A stretch of 64,000 nucleotides of DNA, taken from positions 186,001 through 250,000 of the forward strand of contig JAPNUX010000003.1 in NCBI GenBank assembly GCA_026626905.1, given 5' to 3'. Origin of the DNA: Desulfurococcus sp. (GTDB taxonomy: Archaea; Thermoproteota; Thermoprotei_A; Sulfolobales; Desulfurococcaceae). This document shows, piece after piece, positions 34,919-45,007 of this stretch. The notes below the pieces were generated by a model, which was given only the letters and a program-made list of their open reading frames with translations, was not told the DNA's origin and ran no database searches. Position numbers and translations under genes: made by a program. The first letter of the stretch is position 1; each line of letters starts with the position of its first letter.

Positions 34919-36364
34919 TTATCCACCTAGTAGCACTGCAGCTATCTCAGCGTACTTTTCCATCGGTGAATCATTGAAAGCATACACTTGTAGAGATCCA
35001 TCCTCAAGCCTGTAGATCCTTGAGGACCTCGGGTATCCAAGCATGCATCCACTACTCACAGCTACAATAACAGTTTTTCCTACTCCCTCGAGGTTCCTAG
35101 CTAACTCGAGTCTATCAATATATGTTTGACCCGAGAAGGGTTCATCCAGTAATATTAAATCTACGTCTCTTCTAATACTAGCTAAACCAACTGCAAGCTT
35201 AACCATTTCACCATAGGATAGATTGAAAGCTGGCTTATCGAGATCCACGCCGAGGGCTCCAGCAATCTTCTCACCTCTCTTAATACATTCAACTTTATCT
35301 TGCTGGGATCTACATGAGACCTCTATCTCCTTACGGATAGATTCCTCCGTGTAGAAGAGTGAGATATTCTGGGGGACATATACTGCTCTACCACTCCTCC
35401 AAACTCTTCCTCGGGTAGGCTTGAGGTAGCCGGCCAGTATCCTTAGTAGGGTTGTCTTACCCGACCCATTGTCCCCGTATATATACACGTATTCACCACT
35501 GTGAACAGTAAGGTCTACACCCTTCAGAATAACTGTATTATTCACCTTTAACCATAAGTTCTCAGCCTTTAAGACAACGGGCCTACTAGTATTATGTTCT
35601 CGTCTTACTTCTATACTGCTACCCAGATTCTCTCTAGAACGCTTAATGGTGATCTGTCTTTTAACCTGGTGTAGTCTTACTGTTTCATCGTTTAGTCTCC
35701 CATTTCTTAAAACTAATATTCTATCAATATAGTTTAGTAGAGGCATAAACCTGTGCTCCATGAATACCAGCGTCTTGCCTGCGTACCTAAAGACTTCAAC
35801 TAGTTTCAGAAACTCGTTCACGCCTTTATCGTCAAGCCACATTAATGGTTCATCAAACACTATTACTTTGGGTTCTGCAATCATGGATTTAGCAACCAGG
35901 GCTCTGCGTGCCTCACCACCAGATAGCTCGAAGAAGTACTTCTCGAGGAGGCCGGCTATGCTAGTCGATTCTACAGCCTTCCAGAAAACTCTGCTGGCAA
36001 CCTCGTTATCACCGTAGAGTGAGCGGGCATAGGACTCCAGGTCTTCTCTTAAATAAGGATCTATGAAGTAGAAGTAGGGGTTCTGCCCTATAACACCTAT
36101 AATCCTTGAAAGAATCCAGGGTGCAGTGCTTTCAACATCAACACCCTCTACGAGGACTCTACCCTTTAATTCACCCTGATAGATCCTTGTGGCTGAGCCG
36201 TTGAGTATCCTAGATATAGTTGTCTTACCTGAACCTGACGCGCCAGTTATAAGCACGCTTTCGCCTTTCTCAACGCAGAGATTAACGTCTCTTAAAACCC
36301 AGTCTCCCCTCGGATACCTAAACCACACGCCTTCAAAGCTGACTGCGCAGTTACTCCTTGTCAT
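34919..36364 (-). CDS. Fused dual ECF ATPase, EcfA-EcfA' (module 2)
   Basis: About 481 residues with two ABC domains. First: Walker A GASGSGKTTI, Q-loop IGQNPYF, signature LSGGEARRALV and Walker B VIVFDEPLMWLD. Second: Walker A GDNGSGKTTLL, Q-loop YVPQNIS, signature LSYGEMVKLAV and Walker B LILLDEPFSGQ. The start was set at ATG 36364; TTG 36376 would add four residues. In both cases it overlaps the S-component gene. Like module 1, the two ATPases are fused in one chain. Confidence 0.86.
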   Translation of the reverse strand: MTRSNCAVSFEGVWFRYPRGDWVLRDVNLCVEKGESVLITGASGSGKTTISRILNGSATRIYQGELKGRVLVEGVDVESTAPWILSRIIGVIGQNPYFYFIDPYLREDLESYARSLYGDNEVASRVFWKAVESTSIAGLLEKYFFELSGGEARRALVAKSMIAEPKVIVFDEPLMWLDDKGVNEFLKLVEVFRYAGKTLVFMEHRFMPLLNYIDRILVLRNGRLNDETVRLHQVKRQITIKRSRENLGSSIEVRREHNTSRPVVLKAENLWLKVNNTVILKGVDLTVHSGEYVYIYGDNGSGKTTLLRILAGYLKPTRGRVWRSGRAVYVPQNISLFYTEESIRKEIEVSCRSQQDKVECIKRGEKIAGALGVDLDKPAFNLSYGEMVKLAVGLASIRRDVDLILLDEPFSGQTYIDRLELARNLEGVGKTVIVAVSSGCMLGYPRSSRIYRLEDGSLQVYAFNDSPMEKYAEIAAVLLGG

Positions 36365-36947
36365 AGAGTAGACCAACTCTCGCTAGAATTCTGAAGATAG
36401 GGGCTGTAAGCACTAGTACTATTACAGCTAGAGTAGCATTGAATACAGCTATATATGGTGTTAGTTTAAGGGTTAGATTAAACGCTGAGATATAGTCTGG
36501 GTAGGACTTAGGGTAGGATAGCATAAGCCATAAGGGTGTTACCGCTAGGTTTACGAGAGTCATGAGGGCGGTCCTCGAGAGTAAGGCTGCAAGGCTAGAG
36601 AGAGTGTACGCAGTGCTCCACGGGGAGTGTTGAACCAGCCTCCTGTAGAGCAGTATGAAGGGAGTGAATGTAAATGCTTCTGCAAGCACCTTCATGGCCA
36701 TGCCAATAGGATCAGATCCCATTACAACAGGGATAACATAGTATGCTGGAAGCGCGAGTAAAGCCCACTTAAGTGATCTAAACCCTAACACCATAAGCGG
36801 TATACCAGAGAAATCATACTTGAGGAAGGGAGCCAGCGGGAAAGGTATCTCGAAGAACTTCAAGACTACTGCTAGAGCCGTGAAATTCGAGATGTAAACT
36901 AGCTTAACATATCTTTCAACACGTATATCACTCAACAAAGACACCAT
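36351..36947 (-). CDS. ECF transporter S component, RibU-like (probable riboflavin)
   Basis: A 198-residue protein with about six spans. The N-terminal stretch VLKFFEIPFPLAPFLKYDFSGIP (about 28-50) closely resembles the FLKYDxSDxP motif of RibU riboflavin-binding S components. It is the first gene of a complete S-A-A'-T cassette, so this unit should be self-sufficient for vitamin uptake. A TATTTAAG element on the minus strand about 25 bases upstream of the ATG fits a leaderless message. The substrate is inferred from the motif alone. Confidence 0.75.
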   Translation of the reverse strand: MVSLLSDIRVERYVKLVYISNFTALAVVLKFFEIPFPLAPFLKYDFSGIPLMVLGFRSLKWALLALPAYYVIPVVMGSDPIGMAMKVLAEAFTFTPFILLYRRLVQHSPWSTAYTLSSLAALLSRTALMTLVNLAVTPLWLMLSYPKSYPDYISAFNLTLKLTPYIAVFNATLAVIVLVLTAPIFRILARVGLLYDKE

Positions 36948-37144
36948 AACCCCCTTCAGGATTACAGTACTTAAATAGGGCTACTGAACTGTTCCACAAC
37001 CTATTACAATAGAGGGTTCAACAGTTAATAGAACTTCGAGAATAATCCTAGATATCCGTGTTTGCAGTGTAAGGTGATCACCAGCTACCTAAACCGTAAT
37101 CTTATAATCTGACTCCCACACGAACTATAAAACGGTAGAGTGGT

Positions 37145-37672
37145 ATGAGTGAAGCCCTGCTAGAGCTTCTTAAGTCGAGGCGGAGTATAAGACGGTTTAA
37201 ACCTGAGCCTATTCCTAGAGAGCTAATCTTGAAGATTATTGATACAGCTAGGTATGCACCGAGCTCTGGGAATAGCCAGCCATGGAGGTTCATTGTTGTT
37301 GAGGATCCCGAGGTGAAACGTAAGCTCAGCGCTTTACACGTGGGGGCTAGACCACTACTGAACGCGCCTCTCGCTGTAGTCGTCGCGTGCGTGGTTGATG
37401 AATCACCTACATCTTATCTCCTCGACTGCGCTAATGCAACAATGTACTTCATGCTGGCAGCACATGCACTAGGGCTTGGCACAGTATGGATTCAGACACT
37501 AAGAAACATTGAAGCAATTAGATCTATATTGGAGTTGCCAGCTAACGTGATACCGGTATCAGTGCTAGCAGTAGGCTATCCAGCTGAGAATCCACCACCT
37601 AGACCCAGGAGAAGCCTTGATAAAATAGTCTACTTGAATAAGTACGGGGAGGTATTTCCAAGCCTGCCTTAG
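37145..37672 (+). CDS. Nitroreductase-family FMN oxidoreductase
   Basis: A 175-residue flavin oxidoreductase. Seen: the phosphate-binding SRRSIRRFKPEPIP (about 11-24), the FMN segment YAPSSGNSQPWRFIVV (about 37-52), and GLGTVWIQT with AVGYPAE in the C-terminal half. Family members reduce nitro groups, quinones or enones with NAD(P)H; the natural substrate is not clear. A TATAA element lies about 45 bases upstream. Its last four bases overlap the convergent rhomboid gene. Confidence 0.85.
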   Translation: MSEALLELLKSRRSIRRFKPEPIPRELILKIIDTARYAPSSGNSQPWRFIVVEDPEVKRKLSALHVGARPLLNAPLAVVVACVVDESPTSYLLDCANATMYFMLAAHALGLGTVWIQTLRNIEAIRSILELPANVIPVSVLAVGYPAENPPPRPRRSLDKIVYLNKYGEVFPSLP

Positions 37673-39036
37673 AGTAGTGGAGGTATATACGTGTACTCCT
37701 CTGTGAAAGCTGAGACTTCGTCAGCCTTCTTAACTGAGATTATGGCGAGGATCGTTAGAGCCAGGGATGCTATGCCACCAAGGCTGAGCGCGGTCTCCAT
37801 CCTCAATCTCTCCGAGTGCAGCTCGAAGTTTATAGTAATAGGGTTTCCTAGCACGGCGCTCTCACCTAGGCTAGATACCCTTATGTTCACTACGCGTGTA
37901 TTCATCCATCCACTCCCGTAGAGAATAACACCACTGCTATCGTATGAAGCATTCGCGTGTAGCTCTACTGGAACCGTTAATCCACGTATAGTCACGCTAT
38001 AAGTTGCATCTATCACTAGACTTTCCCCACTTAAACTGGGATTGTAGATGTAGGGTTGCATTCTACCTAGCAGTATCCTGACTACGTCAACTGGGCTGTA
38101 GGATATCTCCACGCCGCCATCCCTGTATACTACAAGGGATACTGTATCTGATGCTGTAGCTGTACCGCTGGAAGCCTGAGCTCTCATAATATACGTTAAC
38201 GGGGGCTCGGATGTAAGAGTGTAGAGGCTGTAAGCGAAGCCTGCTGCCACAGCCACCAGAAAGATTATTAATACCGCCTTAGTGATCTTTCCTAGCCCGC
38301 GCCTTCCAGTAAAGATCACACCTATGCTCCTATACCAGTCGTATAGACTACTAAAAGCCCAGTAAGCGTACTGCCTGGAAGCCCTCCTCGCGATAAGGTA
38401 GGTCATGGCAATTCCAGCTATAAATCCACCCACATGAGCGAAGAATGCAACTCCTCCAAGCCTAGCATACCCGTATATCACTTGCTCCGCAAACCACACC
38501 ACGAGGAATAGTGAAGCTGGAACAGGAATACAGTAAGGCAGGAATAAGAAGAACATGCACCATATGAGCCTAGTGTGAGGGAATAGCAGGAGGTATGAGC
38601 CGAGGACACCACTTATCGCCCCCGATGCACCTATAGCAGGTATAACTAGTGAATCATATCCTCCAACTGGAATTATAGCCACATAGAATAGTGTGGCTGC
38701 AATCCCTGAGAGCATATAGAGTGAAAGATACTTCCTCGAGCCAAGGTAGCCTTCAACACTCTTACCGAACAACCAGAGGAAGTACATATTGAAGAATATG
38801 TGAAAGATGTCTGCATGAGTAAACATTGATGTAAACACTCTTACTACGCCTTGAATGGGATTAGTGAACAGTAGAGCGGGGATAAAGCCTAGAGAGTAAA
38901 CGCTCTCCTCGGTTGACTGGAGAAACATGTATGGGTAGCTAGTGTAAAGGTAGATTAATGTATTAGCGAGCACTAGGAGATAAGTTACCTTAGCTGAGCC
39001 TCTCACCCTAACTCTCTCTCCTGGAACCACAACCAT
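37669..39036 (-). CDS. Rhomboid intramembrane serine protease with a large C-terminal domain
   Basis: A 455-residue protein. Residues about 15-215 hold the six-span rhomboid core: THADIFHIFFNMYFLWLFG (with the HxxxN motif of span 2), the catalytic Ser138 in GASGAISG, and His201 in FFAHVGGFIAG. A seventh span follows near residue 252. Residues about 270-420 form a beta-rich, probably extracellular domain, and a last span lies near 420-440. The enzyme would cut membrane proteins within their spans. The long C-terminal domain is not part of the usual core and may bind substrates. Confidence 0.88.
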   Translation of the reverse strand: MVVVPGERVRVRGSAKVTYLLVLANTLIYLYTSYPYMFLQSTEESVYSLGFIPALLFTNPIQGVVRVFTSMFTHADIFHIFFNMYFLWLFGKSVEGYLGSRKYLSLYMLSGIAATLFYVAIIPVGGYDSLVIPAIGASGAISGVLGSYLLLFPHTRLIWCMFFLFLPYCIPVPASLFLVVWFAEQVIYGYARLGGVAFFAHVGGFIAGIAMTYLIARRASRQYAYWAFSSLYDWYRSIGVIFTGRRGLGKITKAVLIIFLVAVAAGFAYSLYTLTSEPPLTYIMRAQASSGTATASDTVSLVVYRDGGVEISYSPVDVVRILLGRMQPYIYNPSLSGESLVIDATYSVTIRGLTVPVELHANASYDSSGVILYGSGWMNTRVVNIRVSSLGESAVLGNPITINFELHSERLRMETALSLGGIASLALTILAIISVKKADEVSAFTEEYTYIPPLL

Positions 39037-39207
39037 CTAAAGTACCTCTTGCAACCTATAGCGGATATTCTACATTTTGAAACTAGATTATATACTGTAG
39101 CATTAAAATCTAAAATCCAACTTGCAGTCAACGGGGATTTAATACAGCTTCTACCCGGCCAGGTGATTGAATCCTGAAGCCATTATTTAAAAAGACCCCT
39201 GTTGAAC

Positions 39208-39278
39208 GCTCGATCAGAGTGAGCATTAGAGGTCTTCATCCCTTCATGGTCTAAGGCTGCCCGCCTCATCACTTAGTA
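39208..39278 (-). ncRNA. Candidate C/D-box sRNA 2
   Basis: On the minus strand a perfect C box GTGATGA (39272-39266) is followed 48 bases later by a D box CTGA (39217-39214). Between them lie ATGAAGA, close to a C' box, and an ATGA that could be a degenerate D' box. The length is typical of archaeal methylation guides. A TTTAATAAAC element about 25 bases upstream could be its promoter. It lies just downstream of the TBP gene. The targets are not identified. Confidence 0.4.
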
Positions 39279-39307
39279 GTAGGGATTCCATTAAGGTTTA
39301 TTAAAGA

Positions 39308-39892
39308 CTATTCTTCTTCAGGACGGGCTTCAACGATGCATCCAGCCTCATAGAGCTGCCTAGCTATATTGTGTACGGCGCGTTCAACCTCGCCTTCTTC
39401 TTTAGCTCCTGTAATCACCATTTTACCACTACTGAATATCAAGAGGACTACTCTAGGATCTCTCATCCTATGTATTAAACCAGGGAACTGCTCCGGCTCA
39501 TACATGCTGTCTTCAAGCGTGTAGGCTGCTTTCTCAAGATTGACGTACGCGTGGATGTCACCGCCTGCGACAATATTCTGTATTTGAACTCGTGGTCTAC
39601 CATGTATGTCAATACCGTTTTTCATGAACGTCTTTATGATTCTTTTAACTGCCTCTACAAGCTGCTGAGTGCTCTTAGTGCCTGTAACCACCATTTTACC
39701 CGACCTGAATATTAGTGCGGTGGCTCTAGGCTTCTCAAGCCTGAATATTAAGCCTGGGAACTGATCAGGCTTGTAGGTTATACTTGGAATTCTGGTTTCA
39801 ATGAGCTCTAAGTCAAGGTCGTGCTCTAGGATGACTGTAGCCACAATGTTTTCAACGCGATAACTGGTTTTAAAGGGAAGGGCCTTGCTCAT
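39308..39892 (-). CDS. tbp: TATA-binding protein (TBP)
   Basis: A protein of about 194 residues made of two direct repeats, each with the saddle pattern: first [35 protein letters not shown], second [35 protein letters not shown]. Each repeat has the FPGL and SGKMV motifs that contact the TATA minor groove. It nucleates transcription initiation with TFB. The start was set at ATG 39892, seven bases after GGTGA; GTG 39904 is the alternative. An acidic C-terminal tail (RPEEE) is usual in Archaea. Confidence 0.96.
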   Translation of the reverse strand: MSKALPFKTSYRVENIVATVILEHDLDLELIETRIPSITYKPDQFPGLIFRLEKPRATALIFRSGKMVVTGTKSTQQLVEAVKRIIKTFMKNGIDIHGRPRVQIQNIVAGGDIHAYVNLEKAAYTLEDSMYEPEQFPGLIHRMRDPRVVLLIFSSGKMVITGAKEEGEVERAVHNIARQLYEAGCIVEARPEEE

Positions 39893-39961
39893 CGCTTTAA
39901 TCACCTATTCAAACCACTTTAATAAACCCGTGTAGCTTTATAAACCTGGTATACCCTGAGG

Positions 39962-41635
39962 CTAGTGGAATCCCAGCATCCAGGCTACTAGTGGTAGAAG
40001 AAAAGCATAGGATAATAAGAGTACTGTTGACTCGATATACGTCTCCTTAAGCAGGTCTTCGAGCACGCGTGCTGAGTAACCCATAACTTTAGCATCAAAC
40101 CTCATTGAAGAGTAGAAGGCTCCACGCATATAGGGCTTTGATACCAGCTCTCTTACAGCTTCCTCTAGATCCCGTAGAAGCTCTGGCGACTCGTGTACTG
40201 GTACATAGGTTAGAGTAGCTCTGGTACCGGTTTCACTATGCTCGTCATTCGTGAATACCTCCACGTAGTCGGCTCCAGTCAGCTCCCTGAGAATCTTGAC
40301 CAGTTGATCCCTGAGGCCTGGCTTCATATTGTTTCCTCTAAGGTAGAGGAGGACTACTCTCCCCCGCCCTTCCCCGGCTATTTCGAGCAGGCATGCATCC
40401 CCCTCGATCAACCCTGGCGACTTCGACTTAAAGCACACGTATCTTGATAACACTTCTACGGGTGGAAGCTTCTTCAATTCTAGAGCTTGATTTAAAGCTT
40501 CCTCAAGGAGGTTTTCAAGTGCTCTTATATCATGCTCTACTTCCTTCTCCCAGTTATGCGAGTCAACTAGAATGAGGTTCCCTAACCCCATTCTCTTCAC
40601 TGTAGCGTTAAAACGCATGTACACGTAGTATGGTGGGTCGTCAATACCCCTACCAGGTCTCGAAGTAAACGCCAGGATCAGCTTATCAAAGACGAGCATT
40701 AGAATCTCCCAGTTGTCTTCTCCACTCAGTCTCAGTGCGCCATGATACTGTAATCTCACTCTCCCAGCGTCGAGGATCATGGATTGAACTCTCTTCAAGT
40801 ACTCTGCAAGATACCTGCTTGAAGCGAGATTTCTATCGTGGAACCCGTATCCGTGTAGCGTTATAGCTGTATAGCCTAGCCTCCCCAATAGCTTCTTCAA
40901 CTCGCCTGGCAGCTCACTGCTACCAGTATTAGAGAACGGGCCGTAGTGTAGGTCCGTGTAGACTACCACTAGGTCATCCAGGTATATGGCTTGCGGGTGC
41001 ACGATCTCATAGGTGGATAGGGCTTCAAAAACTCTCTCTATATCTTTTTTCCTATCAAGCCAGTTCTGTAGGTACAGCGTACCGAGGTCTGGTGCACTAA
41101 AACTGTTTACCCTATGCCTACTCAGCACGAGGTATATCACGTAGTCTAGCACTATGAATAGCAGTAGAAGGATTGAAGCTCTACTTACAGCTAGACCCAA
41201 CGGCTCCTCCACTACAAGGGAGGATATAGCTATTGATGTAAAGGCTGGTGAAACCGCTATAATATACCTCCACCACCTGGTTCCATCAAGCCCTTGAAGC
41301 ACAGCTATCACTAGAGTAGAAGACGCGGTAACAGCTAGAATCCAATCCTTTGTCACCACATCGTACAGCAGAGTATACAGTAGTACCACTAGTGTGAGGC
41401 CAAGTATTCTCTTCAACTTGTAGAATACAGTGGATGGATAAAGCAGCCCATAGATCCTCAATACGATTACAAGCATTATGGAATTCACTAGTAGTGGCGT
41501 AGCACCTGCTCCTTGAAGTATTAAGAGCACAGTAGAGAGTACTACGAGTAGAGCTGCAAGAGTTCTCCAGTGGGGTAGCGTGAAGAGAACCGTGTAGTAC
41601 TTGCTTACTGATGTTCTAGGCTTGTACAGCTTCAT
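39962..41635 (-). CDS. DUF2070-family archaeal membrane protein
   Basis: A 557-residue protein. The first 180 residues form about six spans, a large soluble region follows (about 190-520), and a final hydrophobic segment lies at the C-terminus. The soluble part contains YTDLHYGPFSNTGSSELPG and LHGYGFHDRNLAS, and VDSHNWEKEVEHD, which together hold many His and Asp residues that could bind metal. DUF2070 proteins are archaeal and uncharacterised. The soluble part resembles a hydrolase by its residues, but I can name no activity. It begins four bases after the upstream membrane-protein gene ends. Confidence 0.78.
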   Translation of the reverse strand: MKLYKPRTSVSKYYTVLFTLPHWRTLAALLVVLSTVLLILQGAGATPLLVNSIMLVIVLRIYGLLYPSTVFYKLKRILGLTLVVLLYTLLYDVVTKDWILAVTASSTLVIAVLQGLDGTRWWRYIIAVSPAFTSIAISSLVVEEPLGLAVSRASILLLLFIVLDYVIYLVLSRHRVNSFSAPDLGTLYLQNWLDRKKDIERVFEALSTYEIVHPQAIYLDDLVVVYTDLHYGPFSNTGSSELPGELKKLLGRLGYTAITLHGYGFHDRNLASSRYLAEYLKRVQSMILDAGRVRLQYHGALRLSGEDNWEILMLVFDKLILAFTSRPGRGIDDPPYYVYMRFNATVKRMGLGNLILVDSHNWEKEVEHDIRALENLLEEALNQALELKKLPPVEVLSRYVCFKSKSPGLIEGDACLLEIAGEGRGRVVLLYLRGNNMKPGLRDQLVKILRELTGADYVEVFTNDEHSETGTRATLTYVPVHESPELLRDLEEAVRELVSKPYMRGAFYSSMRFDAKVMGYSARVLEDLLKETYIESTVLLLSYAFLLPLVAWMLGFH

Positions 41636-41639
41636 TGGT

Positions 41640-42218
41640 TCACCACTTGAATGAAATATATAGGTATATGCGGAGAGATACGAGCAGAACTATAAATAGT
41701 AATGCCAGTAGAGGACTGGAAAGCCGGGATAAACCCACGTAAATCAATGCTAGCCCGGCTATAACTGTAATAGATGTTACGAGTATATCTGAAACAACAT
41801 AGAAGAATAAGAATAGCAGTATAAAGACTAGTATAGAGAGCACCTCTAAGCGATGCATGAAGGGGAGATTCGCTAGAATAGGCCATATGGATAGAGATGC
41901 CAGCAGAGATATAGTGATCCTGAAGAGAAACCAGCCTACCAGCGTCACCAGGATGGAAACCACGATGAAGACTGCAAGTGACCCAGTGTATCCTAGGCCA
42001 GCATGTATAGCACTTAAATAGGCTATGTAGCCTCCAATCAAGCCTAAGCCTAAAGATACAGCGATCTTAACGATAAACCTTCCAGCTAGAAGCAGGATCA
42101 AGCCGTAAATAACAGCCAGCTGTGAAACCAGGCTACCCGTCTCTAAGGTTATCCACTGGCTCATCATGGAACCCCTGTAGCCGCCGGCATCCTTGCATAG
42201 AAATATTATCCCCACCAT
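41640..42218 (-). CDS. Multi-span membrane protein of unknown function
   Basis: A 192-residue, strongly hydrophobic protein with about seven spans. An N-terminal stretch of about 35 residues is followed by spans in AVIYGLILLLAGRFIVKIA, LGLIGGYIAYLSAI and so on. A TTATTAAAG element lies about 25 bases before ATG 42218, which fits a leaderless start; ATG at codon 18 is another possible start. It lies four bases upstream of the DUF2070 gene and is probably in its operon. No family is recognised. Confidence 0.65.
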   Translation of the reverse strand: MVGIIFLCKDAGGYRGSMMSQWITLETGSLVSQLAVIYGLILLLAGRFIVKIAVSLGLGLIGGYIAYLSAIHAGLGYTGSLAVFIVVSILVTLVGWFLFRITISLLASLSIWPILANLPFMHRLEVLSILVFILLFLFFYVVSDILVTSITVIAGLALIYVGLSRLSSPLLALLFIVLLVSLRIYLYISFKW

Positions 42219-42258
42219 TTATATTGTTGGCAGCAGGTATTCTTTAATAAGGTTCAGT

Positions 42259-43026
42259 TCAGGTTAAATCTCCGCAAGCACAGAAAGCTTCATGAATTAG
42301 AGAGTGTAGCTCGTAAAACCCTCTATTCTCGACTACCGATACTTCAACAGCTCTATATGGCCCCTTAGTCTTCATAGCCACGTTAAGTAGGTCTGGTATA
42401 ATTTCAACGGCAAAACTGTGCTCACTAGATGCCAGCTTAACCAGATCTGATGGGTTTTCAACTATTAATCGCAGTATCTCAGGTCTCCTGGCCGCATCTG
42501 TTTTGCTGACCACGGGAACTGTAGTTAAACCCGTCTTCACTTGCAGGAGAACGTAGATGAACCAGAGCGTGACAGCATCAGCAACGGATTCTACGGTTGA
42601 AGCGTCTATAAGATATGCTAGTACTGTGTTTCCACGCCTAGCTATATGCCTGAGGAAGATGTTGCCGGCAGGCCTGAATATAAATGCCTCCATCTGTCCA
42701 GGTGTATCCACTAGCACAAGATCCCATTTATGCATGTTGGAGAAGGGAGGCTTAGCTAGCATGAGGTCAATGTAATCAAGTAGTAGCTCTGAGGATTTCA
42801 CGAAGGCACCATTAGGTCCTAGACCGTACTTAGCCATTACATCTCTCAGCGTGAAAAACTCTCTTATATCGAGAGTAGGAGTATAGCCTAGCTCCTCAGC
42901 ACCCGGGTCTAAATTCACTATTGCTGTCTTTAAAAGCAGGTTTCTCCGAGCCCACTCACTATAGGATTTAACAAGGCTAGTCTTGCCTGAACCAGCTGGA
43001 CCCACAAATACAGCGACAACCACCAT
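42259..43026 (-). CDS. GPN-loop GTPase
   Basis: A protein of about 255 residues. Seen: the P-loop VGPAGSGKTSLVKSY (about 6-20), NLDPGAEELGYTPTLDIR, the diagnostic Gly-Pro-Asn in YGLGPNGAF (about 70), the G3 motif LVDTPGQMEAF, and VVSKTDAARR as G4. Family members form dimers that switch on GTP hydrolysis and in eukaryotes help assemble RNA polymerase II. It was started at ATG 43026; the frame upstream is open to the ligase stop but is not family-like. It directly follows the ligase gene and is probably co-transcribed. Confidence 0.9.
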   Translation of the reverse strand: MVVVAVFVGPAGSGKTSLVKSYSEWARRNLLLKTAIVNLDPGAEELGYTPTLDIREFFTLRDVMAKYGLGPNGAFVKSSELLLDYIDLMLAKPPFSNMHKWDLVLVDTPGQMEAFIFRPAGNIFLRHIARRGNTVLAYLIDASTVESVADAVTLWFIYVLLQVKTGLTTVPVVSKTDAARRPEILRLIVENPSDLVKLASSEHSFAVEIIPDLLNVAMKTKGPYRAVEVSVVENRGFYELHSLIHEAFCACGDLT

Positions 43027-43080
43027 CACTTGCTCCCATATACTCCTGAAACTCCGGCATGGTTTATGAAGAATTTTCAA

Positions 43081-44919
43081 CTACTGTTCTTCCATGCTTT
43101 TAGTTTCACTAGTGATCTTCTTTAACTGCCTCTGGTACATTTCAACTAGCTCCGAGCTAGTAGTAGCATCCTCCGGATTCTTATCTGTTCTCCACCGTAT
43201 GAACCTCGGGAATCTTATAGAGATACCTGCATCACTTCTAAGCTTCCCGTACGCGCATGTATGTATTGGCGAAAGAGTTAGCTCGGCTCCTATTATCTCA
43301 GCAACAAATACTGGTTCAACCCATACATCAGGCTCCATTTTAGCTACTACACGGGGATGTCTTCTATCCCTTAAGTAGGGTTTAAGCATCTCCGGTAGCT
43401 TATCAAGGTCTTCATCCGAGAAGCCTGAGCCCACCTTGCATACCGTCTCGAAGACATCCTTCTCCTCATTGTATGCAGCCATTAGAAGAGCACCGTACTT
43501 TCCTCCTCTACGCCCCTTCCCGTAGAAGGCTCCCACTACGACTAGGTCTACTGTATCAATCATTTCACTTCTATAATCACGCTTGAACTTAATCCACAGC
43601 CAGCCTCTAGTTCCAGCCTGGTATATTGATGAATCATGGATTGCTTTAACCATGACTCCTTCAGCTCCCTCACTTACAGCCTTTAAGAAGAATTCTTCAA
43701 GCCTGTCAACGCTACTCGTCTTCACGTACTCAGCGATCATGAAGTTCTCTGATCCTTCCACTATCTCCTCTAATTTCCTCCTCCTCTCGGGCAGCGGCTT
43801 CATAGTATAGTCCTCGCCATTCAAGTATAGGAGGTCGAAGAGGAATACTTTGACAGGATATTCTTTAACTGCTGAACGGATATCATGCTTTCTCTTCCTG
43901 TGCATTAACTCTTGGAAGGGTTTTAACTCGCCGGTTTCAGGATCGTATGCTACTATCTCGCCTTCAACTATTGCTTCCCTAGCCTTCAAGCTGTTTCTAG
44001 CCATCTCCACGACATCAGGGTACTGGTGGGTTATATTCTCAAGCCTTCTAGAGTATATTAGTACCCTACTATCCTCCTTGTGGATCTGTGCTCTCTCACC
44101 ATCATACTTGTATTCTACGAATGCTTCACCGCCAACCTTACTGAGTATTTCTCTAGGCTCGCTGAGTCTTTCAGCCAGCATAGGCCTTATAGGAGTCCCA
44201 ACCTCAGGCTTCAAGTTTCTCAGGGAATCTAAGCCTTTAGAGGCTAGTAATACTGCTATCTCTCCTAGATCTGCTCTAAGATTGTATGCTCTCTCGATTA
44301 CCTGTCTTGCAGCCGCTCCACCCCCGTAGGTTATAGCGAGGGCATCCATTATTGTTGCTTCACCTATACCTACTCTCAAGCGTCCTTCAACAAACCTCAC
44401 AATGAACTTAGCCTCCTTGGGTGAAGCATCTCTTAAAAGCCCTGCTAGGAGCCTTATCTTCAAGTCTTTGCTTCCTTCTCCTTGAGCCATAGCTATCCTA
44501 GCTAGTGTGTCATAGACTCTGTTAACAGTTAAACCTTCAGCCTGCTGCCTTGTAAAACTGAGTAGTGTGACATGCTGGGGCATCTTACTGGTAACCCTGG
44601 CCTTCAACTGCTCAGCTGTTCTACCAAGGTCTCCTACACTCTTAGCTAAGCTCTCCACTTCTGATTCACTAGTATTCACTGCTAAAGCTATAGACTTAAC
44701 TATCAGCTTCTCTCCTACCCCTAGCTCGGGAAGCCCCTTCCAATCAGGCCATAGTCTACCCTGGATTAAGTACACTACGCGGTCTAGTATCTCTATAGGT
44801 GTCTGCTTAAATAGTGATGCAAGCATGTTTGTCATCTGAATTCTAGATGATATGGCTTCAACACGCTCGAAAATCTCGGCAAGTAGACTTAAAGGCATAT
44901 CACTCTGTCTCTCACTCAT
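43081..44919 (-). CDS. lig: ATP-dependent DNA ligase
   Basis: A 612-residue ligase of the usual archaeal/eukaryotic LigI length. The N-terminal DNA-binding domain (about 1-235) is followed by the adenylation domain with motif [13 protein letters not shown] (nucleophile Lys271), [23 protein letters not shown] and EGVMVKAI. An OB-fold domain holds WIKFKRDY and the C-terminal basic region [22 protein letters not shown]. It seals nicks in DNA replication and repair with ATP. It heads a leftward unit with the GPN GTPase. Confidence 0.96.
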   Translation of the reverse strand: MSERQSDMPLSLLAEIFERVEAISSRIQMTNMLASLFKQTPIEILDRVVYLIQGRLWPDWKGLPELGVGEKLIVKSIALAVNTSESEVESLAKSVGDLGRTAEQLKARVTSKMPQHVTLLSFTRQQAEGLTVNRVYDTLARIAMAQGEGSKDLKIRLLAGLLRDASPKEAKFIVRFVEGRLRVGIGEATIMDALAITYGGGAAARQVIERAYNLRADLGEIAVLLASKGLDSLRNLKPEVGTPIRPMLAERLSEPREILSKVGGEAFVEYKYDGERAQIHKEDSRVLIYSRRLENITHQYPDVVEMARNSLKAREAIVEGEIVAYDPETGELKPFQELMHRKRKHDIRSAVKEYPVKVFLFDLLYLNGEDYTMKPLPERRRKLEEIVEGSENFMIAEYVKTSSVDRLEEFFLKAVSEGAEGVMVKAIHDSSIYQAGTRGWLWIKFKRDYRSEMIDTVDLVVVGAFYGKGRRGGKYGALLMAAYNEEKDVFETVCKVGSGFSDEDLDKLPEMLKPYLRDRRHPRVVAKMEPDVWVEPVFVAEIIGAELTLSPIHTCAYGKLRSDAGISIRFPRFIRWRTDKNPEDATTSSELVEMYQRQLKKITSETKSMEEQ

Positions 44920-45007
44920 AGTAGTACACCAATCCCACTACTAGTGTTTCATGATACCCCGTTATAAACCACAAGATCAAAATTTTTCAACCCCAAAGAC
45001 ATTACAT

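Noticed and set aside
36960-37144. FMN riboswitch or clear operator before the RibU-like gene
   Set aside because: No RFN-like structure seen; only a loose ACTGTT/AACAGT inverted repeat and a GGTGATCACC palindrome (37073-37082), which are too short to support a claim.
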